A stretch of 6,423 bases of DNA. It comes from Anaerotignum sp. (GTDB lineage: Bacteria; Bacillota; Clostridia; Lachnospirales; Anaerotignaceae). The translations under genes and the position numbers were made by a program. The notes below the pieces were generated by a model. That model was not told where the DNA came from, ran no database searches, and saw only the letters and a list, made by a program, of their open reading frames with translations. Positions 1-5,614 of the stretch are shown here, in pieces (the stretch's first letter is position 1; every line of letters starts with the position of its first letter). The stretch spans positions 1 to 6,423 of the forward strand of contig JAHHTX010000089.1 of assembly GCA_020024255.1 (NCBI GenBank). Direction: 5' to 3'.

Positions 1-40
1 TTGCTTTTTTTGATAAAATTTGGTATGTCATCTATAAAAT

Positions 41-69
41 CCTGATTTTTTCAGGCGCAAAAACCGCCT
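41..69 (-). terminator. Overlapping hairpins downstream of yebC, probable intrinsic terminator
   Basis: Read on the minus strand, two short hairpins follow the yebC stop and share bases. The first has stem AGGCG/CGCCT (65-69 with 53-57) and is extended by a T run facing an A run. The second has stem CCTGA/TCAGG (51-55 with 41-45) with an A5 loop, followed by ATTTTAT. They cannot form at the same time. A further weak GCCT/AGGC pairing lies at 88-111. This is the only structure between yebC and the window edge, so termination here is likely, but the T tail is short. Confidence 0.45.
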
Positions 70-128
70 CAAAAAAGTCCAGAAAACGCCTAATTTTCGG
101 GCTTTTCAGGCTATGTCATACTTTTAGA

Positions 129-857
129 CTACTCATCCCAGTTATGGTATACATTCTGCACATCATCATCTTCTTCCAATAAATCTAACAACTTATTCAT
201 CTTTTTCAAATCCTCTTCAGACTTTAATTCTGTATATGTCTGCGGAATCATGGTTACTTCCGCACTCGCCATAGAAATACCCTGTTCTTCCAGTGCTTCT
301 CTCACAGCAGAAAAATCATCAGGATCGGTTGTGATTTCATAGCTGTCATCTTCTGCAGCAAAATCCTCTGCGCCTGCATCAAGGGCAATCATCATCACTT
401 CTTCCTCATCTATTTCTACTTCTTCTTTATCAATCACAATAAGACCTTTTTGATCAAACATAAAGGATACACAACCTGTTGTACCCATGTTGCCTCCGCC
501 TTTTGTAAAAGCATTTCTCACATTTGCTGCTGCACGATTTCTATTATCCGTCAAGGCTTCTACAATGACAGCAACACCGCTGGGACCATAGCCTTCGTAA
601 GTTACAACTTCGTATTCTACGCCTTCTTCGTTACCTGCCGCCTTCTTGATACTTCTGTCAATGGTGTCGTTAGGCATATTATTGGATTTACACTTCGCAA
701 TAACATCACGCAATTTGCCATTTACAGCTGGGTCTGGACCGCCTGCTTTCACTGCCACCTGAATTTCTCTTCCCAACATAGTAAAAACTTTGCCTTTTGC
801 CGCATCGTTTTTTTCTTTTTTATGTTTAATATTTGCAAACTTTGAATGTCCTGACAT
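129..857 (-). CDS. yebC: YebC/PmpR (TACO1-like) family protein
   Basis: This is a 242-residue member of the YebC family (Pfam Transcrip_reg), of usual full length. The N-terminus MSGHSKFANIKHKKEKNDA is the family signature, close to the common GHSKWANIKHRK. A conserved core follows (residues about 80-140: YEGYGPSGVAVIVEALTDNR, then GGNMGTTGCVSFMF), with an acidic C-terminal domain. Members have been described both as DNA-binding regulators and, more recently, as ribosome-associated factors that help translation through proline stretches; the sequence cannot decide between these. The protein should be cytosolic. The ATG at 857 follows AGGAGG at a 7-nt spacing. It has its own promoter, and yigZ lies 67 bp upstream on the same strand, so read-through is possible. 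No residue looks abnormal. Confidence 0.96.
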   Translation of the reverse strand: MSGHSKFANIKHKKEKNDAAKGKVFTMLGREIQVAVKAGGPDPAVNGKLRDVIAKCKSNNMPNDTIDRSIKKAAGNEEGVEYEVVTYEGYGPSGVAVIVEALTDNRNRAAANVRNAFTKGGGNMGTTGCVSFMFDQKGLIVIDKEEVEIDEEEVMMIALDAGAEDFAAEDDSYEITTDPDDFSAVREALEEQGISMASAEVTMIPQTYTELKSEEDLKKMNKLLDLLEEDDDVQNVYHNWDE

Positions 858-889
858 TGAGAACCCTCCTCTTTCATTTTCACCTTGCT

Positions 890-918
890 ATTTTATCATT
901 CTTTTCGACAAAACACAA
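890..918 (-). promoter_or_regulatory. Promoter of yebC, extended -10 type
   Basis: On the minus strand a -10 element TAAAAT (890-895) is preceded by TG-n (896-898), giving an extended -10. A weak -35 TTGTGT (913-918) lies at 17-bp spacing. Transcription would start near 883, about 25 nt before the yebC ATG, which leaves room for the AGGAGG site. It is a sequence-pattern call only. Confidence 0.55.
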
Positions 919-924
919 GTAAAA

Positions 925-1581
925 CTATTCTTCCATGAGCTGTAATATACCGTTTGCCCATGCACCAAATACTTCCCTTTGTTTTTCAGCAGCTACTTTT
1001 CCTTTTAACATATCCACCAGTTTTGCTTCAAACTCCTCTGTTCTGTTGGCTTCTACCAAAACGGTATATCCCACCTGATCAGTATAGGCAGTATCATACA
1101 ATACATGACCATCTTGCAAAATTTCATATTGCACCTTACCGGATTCTGTATAATTCACCGTCACCAAATATTGGTTGTAAAGGACGAGCTCTGTAATTCC
1201 TGCCGCCAAAAGACCTTCTTTTGCTGCTTTTCCATAAGCACGTACCAAACCGCCCGTGCCCAAAAGCGTACCGCCAAAATATCTTGTCACAACTACGGCA
1301 GTATCCTTAATATCTTCCCCCTGCAATACACTGAGAACAGGCATTCCTGCTGTTCCCTGAGGTTCTCCGTCATCACTGAAACGCTGTACCTCATTATGCT
1401 CTCCTATTTGATAGGCAAATACATTATGGGTTGCATCCCAATATTTCTTTTTCATTTCTTCCACAAAAGCTTTTGCATCTTCTTCTGTTTTCACAGGACG
1501 CACTGTTGCAATAAAGCGAGATTTTTTTTCTACAATTTCTCCTTCTGCCTGTTTCAATATGGTTTTATATTTTTTCAACAT
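925..1581 (-). CDS. yigZ: YigZ/IMPACT (UPF0029) family protein
   Basis: This is a 218-residue YigZ-family protein, of usual length. The UPF0029 N-terminal domain carries the diagnostic blocks FSDDGEPQGTAGMPVL (residues 68-83) and VVVTRYFGGTLLGTGGLVRA (96-115). A smaller C-terminal domain (about 140-210) matches the DUF1949 position. The family is related to eukaryotic IMPACT/YIH1, but its bacterial biochemical role is not settled; the protein is cytosolic. The frame is open upstream to 1653. I prefer the ATG at 1581 for three reasons: homologues begin with a similar KxYKTI segment, GGTGA lies 7 nt upstream, and a good promoter sits inside the extra 24 codons. The mRNA leader would then be very short (about 13 nt). 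The gene lies 67 bp upstream of yebC with no terminator between them. Confidence 0.94.
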   Translation of the reverse strand: MLKKYKTILKQAEGEIVEKKSRFIATVRPVKTEEDAKAFVEEMKKKYWDATHNVFAYQIGEHNEVQRFSDDGEPQGTAGMPVLSVLQGEDIKDTAVVVTRYFGGTLLGTGGLVRAYGKAAKEGLLAAGITELVLYNQYLVTVNYTESGKVQYEILQDGHVLYDTAYTDQVGYTVLVEANRTEEFEAKLVDMLKGKVAAEKQREVFGAWANGILQLMEE

Positions 1582-1600
1582 ATTTTCATCACCGTGTATC

Positions 1601-1629
1601 AGTATATCAAAAACATCATTCTCTCTCAA
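1601..1629 (-). promoter_or_regulatory. Promoter of yigZ
   Basis: On the minus strand -35 TTGAGA (1624-1629) and -10 TATACT (1601-1606) are separated by 17 bp, with TG one base before the -10 (extended -10). Transcription would start near 1594-1595, only about 13 nt before the chosen ATG. Its position inside the upstream open frame argues against the longer yigZ start. Confidence 0.6.
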
Positions 1630-1655
1630 GTCAAAAGCTGTATAAAATCTCATTT

Positions 1656-1685
1656 TTTACACAAAATACTCCCAAAGGAAATAAA
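1656..1685 (+). promoter_or_regulatory. Weak promoter candidate for the 59-codon gene
   Basis: TTTACA (1656-1661, 5 of 6 to TTGACA) and AATAAA (1680-1685, 4 of 6 to TATAAT) lie 18 bp apart on the plus strand, upstream of the small gene at 1742. No better pair is visible in the 1630-1740 interval. The -10 match is poor, so the real start site may differ. Confidence 0.25.
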
Positions 1686-1741
1686 AATATTTCTTTTTAT
1701 GCTTTCTATATCATCAACTAAATGCAAGGAGGAAATAACCT

Positions 1742-1921
1742 ATGGCAGACCAAAAATATGAAAATCTGAAAGACTTGCTTCTAAACAATGAACGGGCAAA
1801 ACATTTTTACAACGAACTACCAAATACCACACAAGTTGCACTGAGTGTCAACAGCGACGAAATTTGTAGTATGGAAGCCCTTCGGGGTTTTGTCCATGAT
1901 GTAGAAAAGAATAAACATTGA
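1742..1921 (+). CDS. Small conserved-type protein, 59 residues, function unknown
   Basis: The frame begins ATG GCA GAC and ends TGA. AGGAGG at 1727-1732 lies 9 nt before the ATG, as strong a ribosome binding site as any in the window. A terminator follows 10 bp after the stop, so this looks like a complete monocistronic gene. The protein starts MADQKYENLKDLLLNNERAK and contains FYNELP near residue 22 and SMEALRGFVHDVEKNK at the end. It is probably helical, with no signal peptide, membrane segment or metal-binding cysteine cluster. The pattern Y-E-N-L, then a short helix, then F-x-x-L-P, then S-x-x-x-L resembles a family of roughly 60-residue clostridial hypothetical proteins I recall, but I cannot verify this. 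It is the only plus-strand gene here, divergent from yigZ and convergent with xerD. No function is assigned. Confidence 0.8.
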   Translation: MADQKYENLKDLLLNNERAKHFYNELPNTTQVALSVNSDEICSMEALRGFVHDVEKNKH

Positions 1922-1931
1922 TAACAATTAC

Positions 1932-1982
1932 AAAAAACAGGATGTTTTTCTGCCTGCCACAGCAAGAAGCATCCTGTTTTTT
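1932..1982. terminator. Bidirectional intrinsic terminator between the 59-codon gene and xerD
   Basis: A perfect 13-bp inverted repeat, AAAAAACAGGATG (1932-1944) with CATCCTGTTTTTT (1970-1982), encloses a further imperfect stem (TTCTGC with GCAAGAA, one bulge). The A/T flanks give a U tail on either strand. It starts 10 bp after the plus-strand stop and ends 1 bp before the xerD stop codon, so one structure serves both convergent genes. Confidence 0.9.
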
Positions 1983-1983
1983 G

Positions 1984-2868
1984 CTATGCTCGTGGATGTG
2001 CCTGATTATATACAACTTTCAACTTATTTTCCAATCGCTTTGTATAAATCTGTGTTGTGGAAATGTCAGCATGACCCATCATCTCCTGCACGGCATGAAG
2101 GTCTGCCCCATTCTCAATAAGATGTGCCGCAAAAGCATGGCGTAGTGTATGGGGAGTAACATCTTCTTCTATCCCTGCCTGAAGAGTATATCCTTTGATA
2201 ATCTTCCACACTCCCTGCCTGCTCATTTGTTTACCGTTATAATTCAAAAAAAGGTGTTTTTCTGTATCTTGATGTAAAAGCTTATTTCGCCCCTGTTCCA
2301 AATAAATCATCAGTGCTTCTTTTGCCTTGGAACCTATGGGAATGATGCGATTTTTCTTTTTTACTTTACAGCGAAGATAAGAAAGCAAAAAGTTCACATC
2401 TTCCACCTGCAACGAAATAAGTTCTGTCACACGAATTCCAGTCGCATACAACAATTCTAATATGGCTTTATCCCGCTTTCCTATAGGTTTACTGCTATCA
2501 GGCTGCATCAAAAGCAGTTCCACCTGCTCTTTTGAAAGAATCAGGGGAACTTTCCGAACGGTTTTCGGTGGCATAATGTCCAATGCAGGATTTTCCCGAA
2601 TTTCTCCTCTCAACTCCAAAAAATGATAAAATGCACGAAGGGATGCCACGCTTCTGGAAATCGTTGAAGATGCCTTTTTTTGTTTTTCTAATCTGTATAA
2701 ATAAGAAATCAAATTTGTACGATTGACTTTTCGCACATCATGGATGTCTGATTCCTTTAAAAATGCAAAAAACTCTCGCACATCTCTTGTATACGATAAC
2801 ATCGTATTTTCTGAAGACTTTTTTTCTTTCTGCAAGTATTCTGTAAATTGCGATAAAATTTCTTCCAT
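1984..2868 (-). CDS. xerD: Site-specific tyrosine recombinase XerD/XerC
   Basis: This 294-residue tyrosine recombinase has the usual XerC/XerD length. Xer proteins resolve chromosome dimers at dif during division and are also used by some integrating elements. The N-terminal SAM-like core-binding domain covers about 1-95 and the catalytic domain about 105-290. Catalytic residues visible are R146 in ATGIRVTEL, H240 and R243 in HTLRHAFAAHL, H266 in GHADISTTQIYT and nucleophile Y275. The beta-hairpin lysine is less clear: the usual G-K-G-x-K-x-R segment reads CKVKKKNR (167-174). The C-terminal GHADISTTQIYT favours XerD over a phage integrase, but XerC cannot be excluded. The ATG at 2868 follows GAGGG at 8 nt. 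An upstream in-frame GTG at 2901 lies at the predicted transcription start, so I reject it. The gene has its own promoter. Confidence 0.93.
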   Translation of the reverse strand: MEEILSQFTEYLQKEKKSSENTMLSYTRDVREFFAFLKESDIHDVRKVNRTNLISYLYRLEKQKKASSTISRSVASLRAFYHFLELRGEIRENPALDIMPPKTVRKVPLILSKEQVELLLMQPDSSKPIGKRDKAILELLYATGIRVTELISLQVEDVNFLLSYLRCKVKKKNRIIPIGSKAKEALMIYLEQGRNKLLHQDTEKHLFLNYNGKQMSRQGVWKIIKGYTLQAGIEEDVTPHTLRHAFAAHLIENGADLHAVQEMMGHADISTTQIYTKRLENKLKVVYNQAHPRA

Positions 2869-2908
2869 ACTAAACACCCTCTTTTTGTATTCCCAATTCA
2901 CTCCTTTT

Positions 2909-2937
2909 ATTATAATTTTTTTCTCACGATTTGTCGA
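2909..2937 (-). promoter_or_regulatory. Promoter of xerD
   Basis: On the minus strand -35 TCGACA (2932-2937) and consensus -10 TATAAT (2909-2914) are 17 bp apart. Predicted initiation near 2902 gives a leader of about 34 nt with the GAGGG site before the ATG at 2868. Confidence 0.7.
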
Positions 2938-3060
2938 TGTTTTTTTGCGAAAAAAAGAATTTGGTTTTGTTTTTGTGATGTTTTTGGAGAAAATAAGCTT
3001 TTATCATAAAGACCTTTCATCATATCATCTGCAGAAAAAGTTTCACACACTCGATTTTGC

Positions 3061-3093
3061 TGACACCCTCAGGTGCCCTGAATTAGACTGTCA
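3061..3093. other. Imperfect palindrome between corA and xerD
   Basis: TCAGG/CCTGA (3069-3073 with 3077-3081, 3-nt loop) is nested inside TGACA/TGTCA (3061-3065 with 3089-3093). It starts 11 bp past the corA stop in the sense of corA transcription. No U tract follows on the minus strand, so it is not a typical intrinsic terminator. It may be a 3' stabilising hairpin, a protein site or chance. The remaining 2940-3060 interval is AT-rich and shows nothing I can name. Confidence 0.35.
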
Positions 3094-3104
3094 AATGATA
3101 TAAA

Positions 3105-4013
3105 TTAAAACCAATCTTTCTTTTTAAAAAATGCAATCCCAACGCCGATACACAGCACAGAAAGAAGAATGACCATTAAATACCCATGAGAGAAATTGTA
3201 TTCCGGCATTTGAAAATTCATGCCATACCATCCTGCAATAACGGTCAAAGGTAAAAATATGGTTGTAACTACCGTTACAATTTTCATGGTGGTATTTAGG
3301 CTAATGTCCACTTCCGCCTCATAAGACTCCCGAACTTGCGTGACATATTCCCGCAAATTCAATATATTTTTGTATCCTCGCTCCATTCGTCTTGACAGTA
3401 TTTTCAAAGACCGCATCGTTTTTCCATCGAGAAAACCATTCTCGTTTTCCATCATCGTATCCAATATATTTAAAAATTGCTCATAATATCGTTTCATCAA
3501 GAGCAGCTTTTTTCGTAGTCTAATAATTTCCGCTACATAATCTTTTGGTTTTGCTGTAATAATCCCCTGTTCCAATCCCAATATTTTTTGCTCTGTTTTT
3601 TCTAAAATTTCCTGTTCTTCTTTTGTCTGAATATCTAAAAAGCTGTATATCATACGGTTCAGACTTACCTTTTCGCCCAAAAGTGCGGCATTTTTTCGCA
3701 AAATTTCCACAACCGAATCTTTCTGCGAGGTAAAAAAGCAAGCGTTATGCTTCTCCAAACAAATAACAACACTGCCAAGGCTTACCATAGTGTCAAAATC
3801 CTGCAATTCCACGCTGATACAATCAAAATTTTCATAGCTGTCATACTTTGCAAAACCAAAATGTCTTGCCCCCTCCAAAACCCCTGTAGAGATCCCTCTT
3901 TTCTCCATTTCCTCGTCCATTTCTCCATAAGAAAAGACACCAATCCAATCGATATCTTTTTCTCTTCTTTCCTCTGTTTCATAACATTTTCCCTGTTCTA
4001 AAATAAAATACAT
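3105..4013 (-). CDS. corA: CorA-family divalent cation (Mg2+/Co2+) transporter
   Basis: This 302-residue protein has CorA architecture: a soluble N-terminal domain (about 1-125), a long helical stalk (about 130-240), TM1 (about 244-263), the family-defining G-M-N pore motif at 264-266 in WYGMNFQMPE, and TM2 (about 277-296). The C-terminus is the usual short basic tail (KKKDWF). CorA proteins form homopentameric inner-membrane channels for Mg2+ and sometimes Co2+ or Ni2+. The periplasmic loop after GMN is short and contains acidic residues, as is common. The ATG at 4013 follows AGAGAGG at about 11 nt. A GTG three codons upstream lies only 2 nt from that site, so I prefer the ATG. It has a promoter candidate and appears monocistronic. 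Substrate preference among divalent metals cannot be read from the sequence. Confidence 0.93.
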   Translation of the reverse strand: MYFILEQGKCYETEERREKDIDWIGVFSYGEMDEEMEKRGISTGVLEGARHFGFAKYDSYENFDCISVELQDFDTMVSLGSVVICLEKHNACFFTSQKDSVVEILRKNAALLGEKVSLNRMIYSFLDIQTKEEQEILEKTEQKILGLEQGIITAKPKDYVAEIIRLRKKLLLMKRYYEQFLNILDTMMENENGFLDGKTMRSLKILSRRMERGYKNILNLREYVTQVRESYEAEVDISLNTTMKIVTVVTTIFLPLTVIAGWYGMNFQMPEYNFSHGYLMVILLSVLCIGVGIAFFKKKDWF

Positions 4014-4036
4014 CGCAGGCACATCCTCTCTCTTTC

Positions 4037-4066
4037 AGTATGCCCCAAATCTTATTTTTTCATCAA
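4037..4066 (-). promoter_or_regulatory. Promoter candidate of corA
   Basis: On the minus strand TTGATG (4061-4066) and CATACT (4037-4042) are 18 bp apart. Initiation near 4030 would give a leader of about 17 nt that still contains the purine-rich ribosome binding site. I see no Mg2+-responsive leader (M-box) in the available space, which is too short for one. Confidence 0.4.
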
Positions 4067-4074
4067 AAGGGAAA

Positions 4075-4109
4075 TAAAAATGCCGAAAGCCATAAAAGAC
4101 CTTCGACAT
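4075..4109 (-). terminator. Intrinsic terminator of ybjQ
   Basis: As minus-strand RNA, AUGUCGAAGG (4100-4109) pairs with CUUUCGGCAU (4080-4089): 10 bp including two G-U wobbles, with a 10-nt loop. UUUUUAUUU follows immediately. It starts 16 bp beyond the ybjQ stop and separates ybjQ from the corA promoter. Confidence 0.8.
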
Positions 4110-4125
4110 CTATGTTCTTTTATAA

Positions 4126-4437
4126 TTACTGGAATCTTACCGCTGTGCCATATGCCATAACCTCGGCAGCACCCTGTAGAATGGCACTGGTGGAAAAATG
4201 AAGACTAACAATCGCATCTGCACCCAATGCTTCCGCTTCTTTTACCATGCGCTTTGTTGCCACTTCTCTTGCTTCTTCCATCATTTCTGTGTAACCTGTT
4301 AATTCTCCTCCTACAATGGATTTAAATCCTGCACCCAAATCCTTACCAATATGCTTGCTTTGGATAGTTGCACCTTTTACCAGTCCCAGTATTTCCAATT
4401 CTTTTCCTGTAATCTGTTCTGTTGTTGTCAAAAGCAT
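4126..4437 (-). CDS. ybjQ: YbjQ/UPF0145 family protein (putative heavy-metal-binding domain)
   Basis: This 103-residue protein belongs to the UPF0145/YbjQ family and is essentially full length. Family features are the opening LLTTTEQITGKE, LGLVKGATIQSKHIGKD (residues 18-34), GGELTGYTEMMEEAREVATK (43-62) and ALGADAIVSLHFSTS (70-84). These are small cytosolic proteins that assemble into ring-shaped oligomers. A heavy-metal-binding role has been proposed from the fold, but no function is established and no cysteine is present here. The ATG at 4437 follows GGAGG at about 9 nt; an ATG six codons upstream overlaps that purine site and is rejected. The gene has a promoter with a tandem repeat and its own terminator. 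It lies 78 bp downstream of a tetR gene, which makes local regulation possible but unproven. Confidence 0.9.
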   Translation of the reverse strand: MLLTTTEQITGKELEILGLVKGATIQSKHIGKDLGAGFKSIVGGELTGYTEMMEEAREVATKRMVKEAEALGADAIVSLHFSTSAILQGAAEVMAYGTAVRFQ

Positions 4438-4466
4438 TAAATTCACCCTCCCCATTTTATTCTACT

Positions 4467-4502
4467 TATACCATATTTTAACAATATACCATATTCTAAC
4501 AA
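4467..4502. repeat. Adjacent 18-bp tandem repeat in the ybjQ promoter
   Basis: Two head-to-tail units, TATACCATATTTTAACAA (4467-4484) and TATACCATATTCTAACAA (4485-4502), differ at one position only. The junction creates the near-dyad AATATnnnATATT on the minus strand, overlapping the -10 element. The array runs from just behind the promoter -35 region to about 30 bp before the ybjQ start codon. Confidence 0.9.
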
Positions 4503-4512
4503 CTTTTGTCAA
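4483..4512 (-). promoter_or_regulatory. Promoter of ybjQ
   Basis: On the minus strand a consensus -35 TTGACA (4507-4512) and -10 TATATT (4483-4488) are 18 bp apart. The -35 lies just outside the tandem repeat and the -10 straddles the junction of its two units. Because the repeat carries a second TATA-like stretch 18 bp further down, initiation could also slip to a second start. The -35 sits 4 bp before the end of tetR. Confidence 0.65.
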
Positions 4513-4515
4513 TCT

Positions 4516-5088
4516 TTATCTGGCAGTAATTTTCTTCATCACGTCTTCAAAGGAGAAAGAAAGAAGCAATGCATGCACCTGCTCTATTTCATTAGCAGGG
4601 ATTTCCATTCCGCTTTCCAACCATTGGAACAAAATAAATGTTTCTGCTGTTGCATAATATTCTGCAATAATGGAAGGAGTCAAAAAGTGCATATCTTCTG
4701 TTGTATAGCCATCATATTTTCTTAGAATTTCTTCGATTAGTCGACAAAAAGCTTGATAAACCATTTCTTTAAAGGAGTTCTGTCCTTCTATTTTGGCAGC
4801 ACGAAGATAAAACTTTTTGTTTTCTTCCATACGCTGCACCACAAGACGCACACCCTCCTGATACTTTTCCTGTGTAAACAATTCCCCAACAGGTAAAATA
4901 ATGTCCTCTTGCAAAATCCATTCCAAAAGATCATACTTATCCTTAAAGTGATTATAGAACGTTGAACGGTTAAACCCTGCTGCATCTGTAATCTCCTTAA
5001 TCGTAATCCGGTCAAAGCTGTACATATACATACATTTTTTCAAGCCTTCCGCTAAAAGTTTTTTTGTGGCACTGTTTTTTTCCTGCAC
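4516..5088 (-). CDS. TetR/AcrR-family transcriptional regulator
   Basis: This 190-residue one-component regulator has an N-terminal TetR helix-turn-helix at about residues 8-55. The HTH core is ITIKEITDAAGFNRSTFYNHF (28-48), followed by KDKYDLL, the usual entry into helix 4. The all-helical C-terminal part (about 60-188) resembles the TetR_C/DhaS-like domains common in Clostridia; its ligand is unknown. Such proteins usually repress a nearby or divergent gene through a palindromic operator as dimers. I chose the GTG at 5088, which follows GGGG at 8 nt; the ATG at 5109 and the more distant ATG at 5163 lack ribosome binding sites and run into the tRNA terminator. The downstream neighbour on the same strand is ybjQ, a possible target. 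No efflux pump or dihydroxyacetone kinase gene is in view, so the regulon is open. Confidence 0.88.
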   Translation of the reverse strand: MQEKNSATKKLLAEGLKKCMYMYSFDRITIKEITDAAGFNRSTFYNHFKDKYDLLEWILQEDIILPVGELFTQEKYQEGVRLVVQRMEENKKFYLRAAKIEGQNSFKEMVYQAFCRLIEEILRKYDGYTTEDMHFLTPSIIAEYYATAETFILFQWLESGMEIPANEIEQVHALLLSFSFEDVMKKITAR

Positions 5089-5107
5089 GGCTCTTTCCCC
5101 TTTCCAC

Positions 5108-5113
5108 ATTTTA
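5108..5113 (-). promoter_or_regulatory. Possible -10 element for tetR inside the tRNA terminator tail
   Basis: TAAAAT on the minus strand lies in the U tail of the tRNA terminator, 20 nt before the tetR GTG. The base stretch 17 bp upstream (AGTGCC, within the hairpin) is a poor -35. Either this weak promoter or read-through from the tRNA unit must supply tetR transcription, since no other space exists. Confidence 0.3.
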
Positions 5114-5150
5114 AAACACAAAATGCCGTAGGCACTCACCCACGGCATTT
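5113..5150 (-). terminator. Intrinsic terminator of tRNA-Thr
   Basis: On the minus strand, AAATGCCGT (5142-5150) and ACGGCATTT (5121-5129) form a perfect 9-bp stem around a 12-nt loop, followed by TGTGTTTTAAAA. It lies 15 bp past the tRNA 3' end. Confidence 0.8.
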
Positions 5151-5164
5151 CTATCCACCCCAAA

Positions 5165-5237
5165 AGCTACTGGTCGGACTCGAACCGACGACCTGCGCAT
5201 TACGAATGCGCTGCTCTACCAACTAAGCCACAGTAGC
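5165..5237 (-). tRNA. tRNA-Thr (anticodon CGU)
   Basis: The minus strand folds into a complete cloverleaf. The acceptor stem is GCTACTG/CAGTAGC (7 of 7 pairs). The D stem is GCTT/GAGC, with AGTTGGTA in the loop. The anticodon stem is GCGCA/TGCGC around loop TTCGTAA, so the anticodon is CGT, reading ACG (Thr). The T stem is GTCGG/CCGAC with loop TTCGAGT. The discriminator is T (5165) and CCA is not encoded, so it must be added after transcription. It is monocistronic, with its own promoter and terminator. Confidence 0.97.
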
Positions 5238-5262
5238 ATAATCAACTAAATTAACATTTTTT

Positions 5263-5291
5263 ATCATATCATACTTGTATTTATTTTGCAA
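5263..5291 (-). promoter_or_regulatory. Promoter of tRNA-Thr
   Basis: On the minus strand -35 TTGCAA (5286-5291) and -10 TATGAT (5263-5268) are 17 bp apart, giving initiation near 5256 and a 5' leader of about 19 nt before the tRNA. Confidence 0.65.
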
Positions 5292-5614
5292 GAAAATTTT
5301 GCAGCAATGCAGAAATTTACATATCATACATTCTTTATGGCAAAATGCAGTGCCCTGTCCCATTACCGCAAATTCTATTTTTTAATTTGAATACATAGTA
5401 CATGACCCGAATATGCCTTTCTGATGATTACTCAGTTACTCTACCAACTGAGTTATTCCCAGCATATTTATTTATCCTATAAAATTAAAAAGACAATATA
5501 ATAACTTTTTTAGTATATCACAACAAAATTCATTATGCAATAATAAAATAAAAACAACACGAAAGATTTTTGTAGGATTACAGCAGATGTGTTACATAAT
5601 AAAAATAAAAAGAC
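5292..5614. other. AT-rich gap without a protein gene
   Basis: I find no convincing coding frame with a ribosome binding site here. The interval holds the degenerate tRNA-like sequence described separately, a weak inverted repeat (CAAATT/AATTTG, 5369-5374 with 5384-5389), and a very AT-rich stretch from about 5465 to 5614. In the latter, an A-rich motif similar to TAAAATTAAAAAGACA occurs twice (near 5479 and 5599); low complexity makes this weak evidence of duplication. Confidence 0.6.
5393..5462 (-). pseudogene. Degenerate tRNA-like sequence
   Basis: On the minus strand the stretch AACTCAGTTGGTAGAGT matches a tRNA D arm almost perfectly (canonical TAGCTCAGTTGGTAGAGC). It is followed at the right distance by an imperfect anticodon-like hairpin (ACTGA with TCAGA around GTAATCA) and a T-arm-like segment with loop TTCGGGT, where position 58 is G instead of A. 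The acceptor ends do not pair (CTGGGAA with ACTATGT). The D-arm and ACTGA context resembles Asn-type tRNAs from memory, but the identity is uncertain. It is best read as a decayed tRNA gene or fragment; no convincing promoter precedes it. Confidence 0.6.

Noticed and set aside
1582..1653. Longer yigZ start adding 24 residues
   Set aside because: The nearest purine-rich site is about 15 nt away, a good promoter lies inside the segment, and family members start near the ATG at 1581.
1105..1761. Plus-strand frame of 218 codons opposite yigZ
   Set aside because: It is antisense to a well-supported conserved gene, rich in Phe, Cys and His from the reverse complement, and has no ribosome binding site.
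2869..2901. GTG start of xerD adding 11 residues
   Set aside because: It would lie at the predicted transcription start, and the upstream GGAG abuts it without proper spacing.
2906..3022. Minus-strand 37-codon frame between corA and xerD
   Set aside because: It lacks a ribosome binding site, runs through the xerD promoter and is made of A-rich low-complexity codons.
4014..4125. Mg2+ riboswitch (M-box) in front of corA
   Set aside because: The leader is too short and the only hairpin there is the U-tailed terminator of ybjQ on the same strand.
5089..5163. Longer tetR starts (ATG at 5109 or 5163)
   Set aside because: No ribosome binding site, and the segment is the tRNA terminator.
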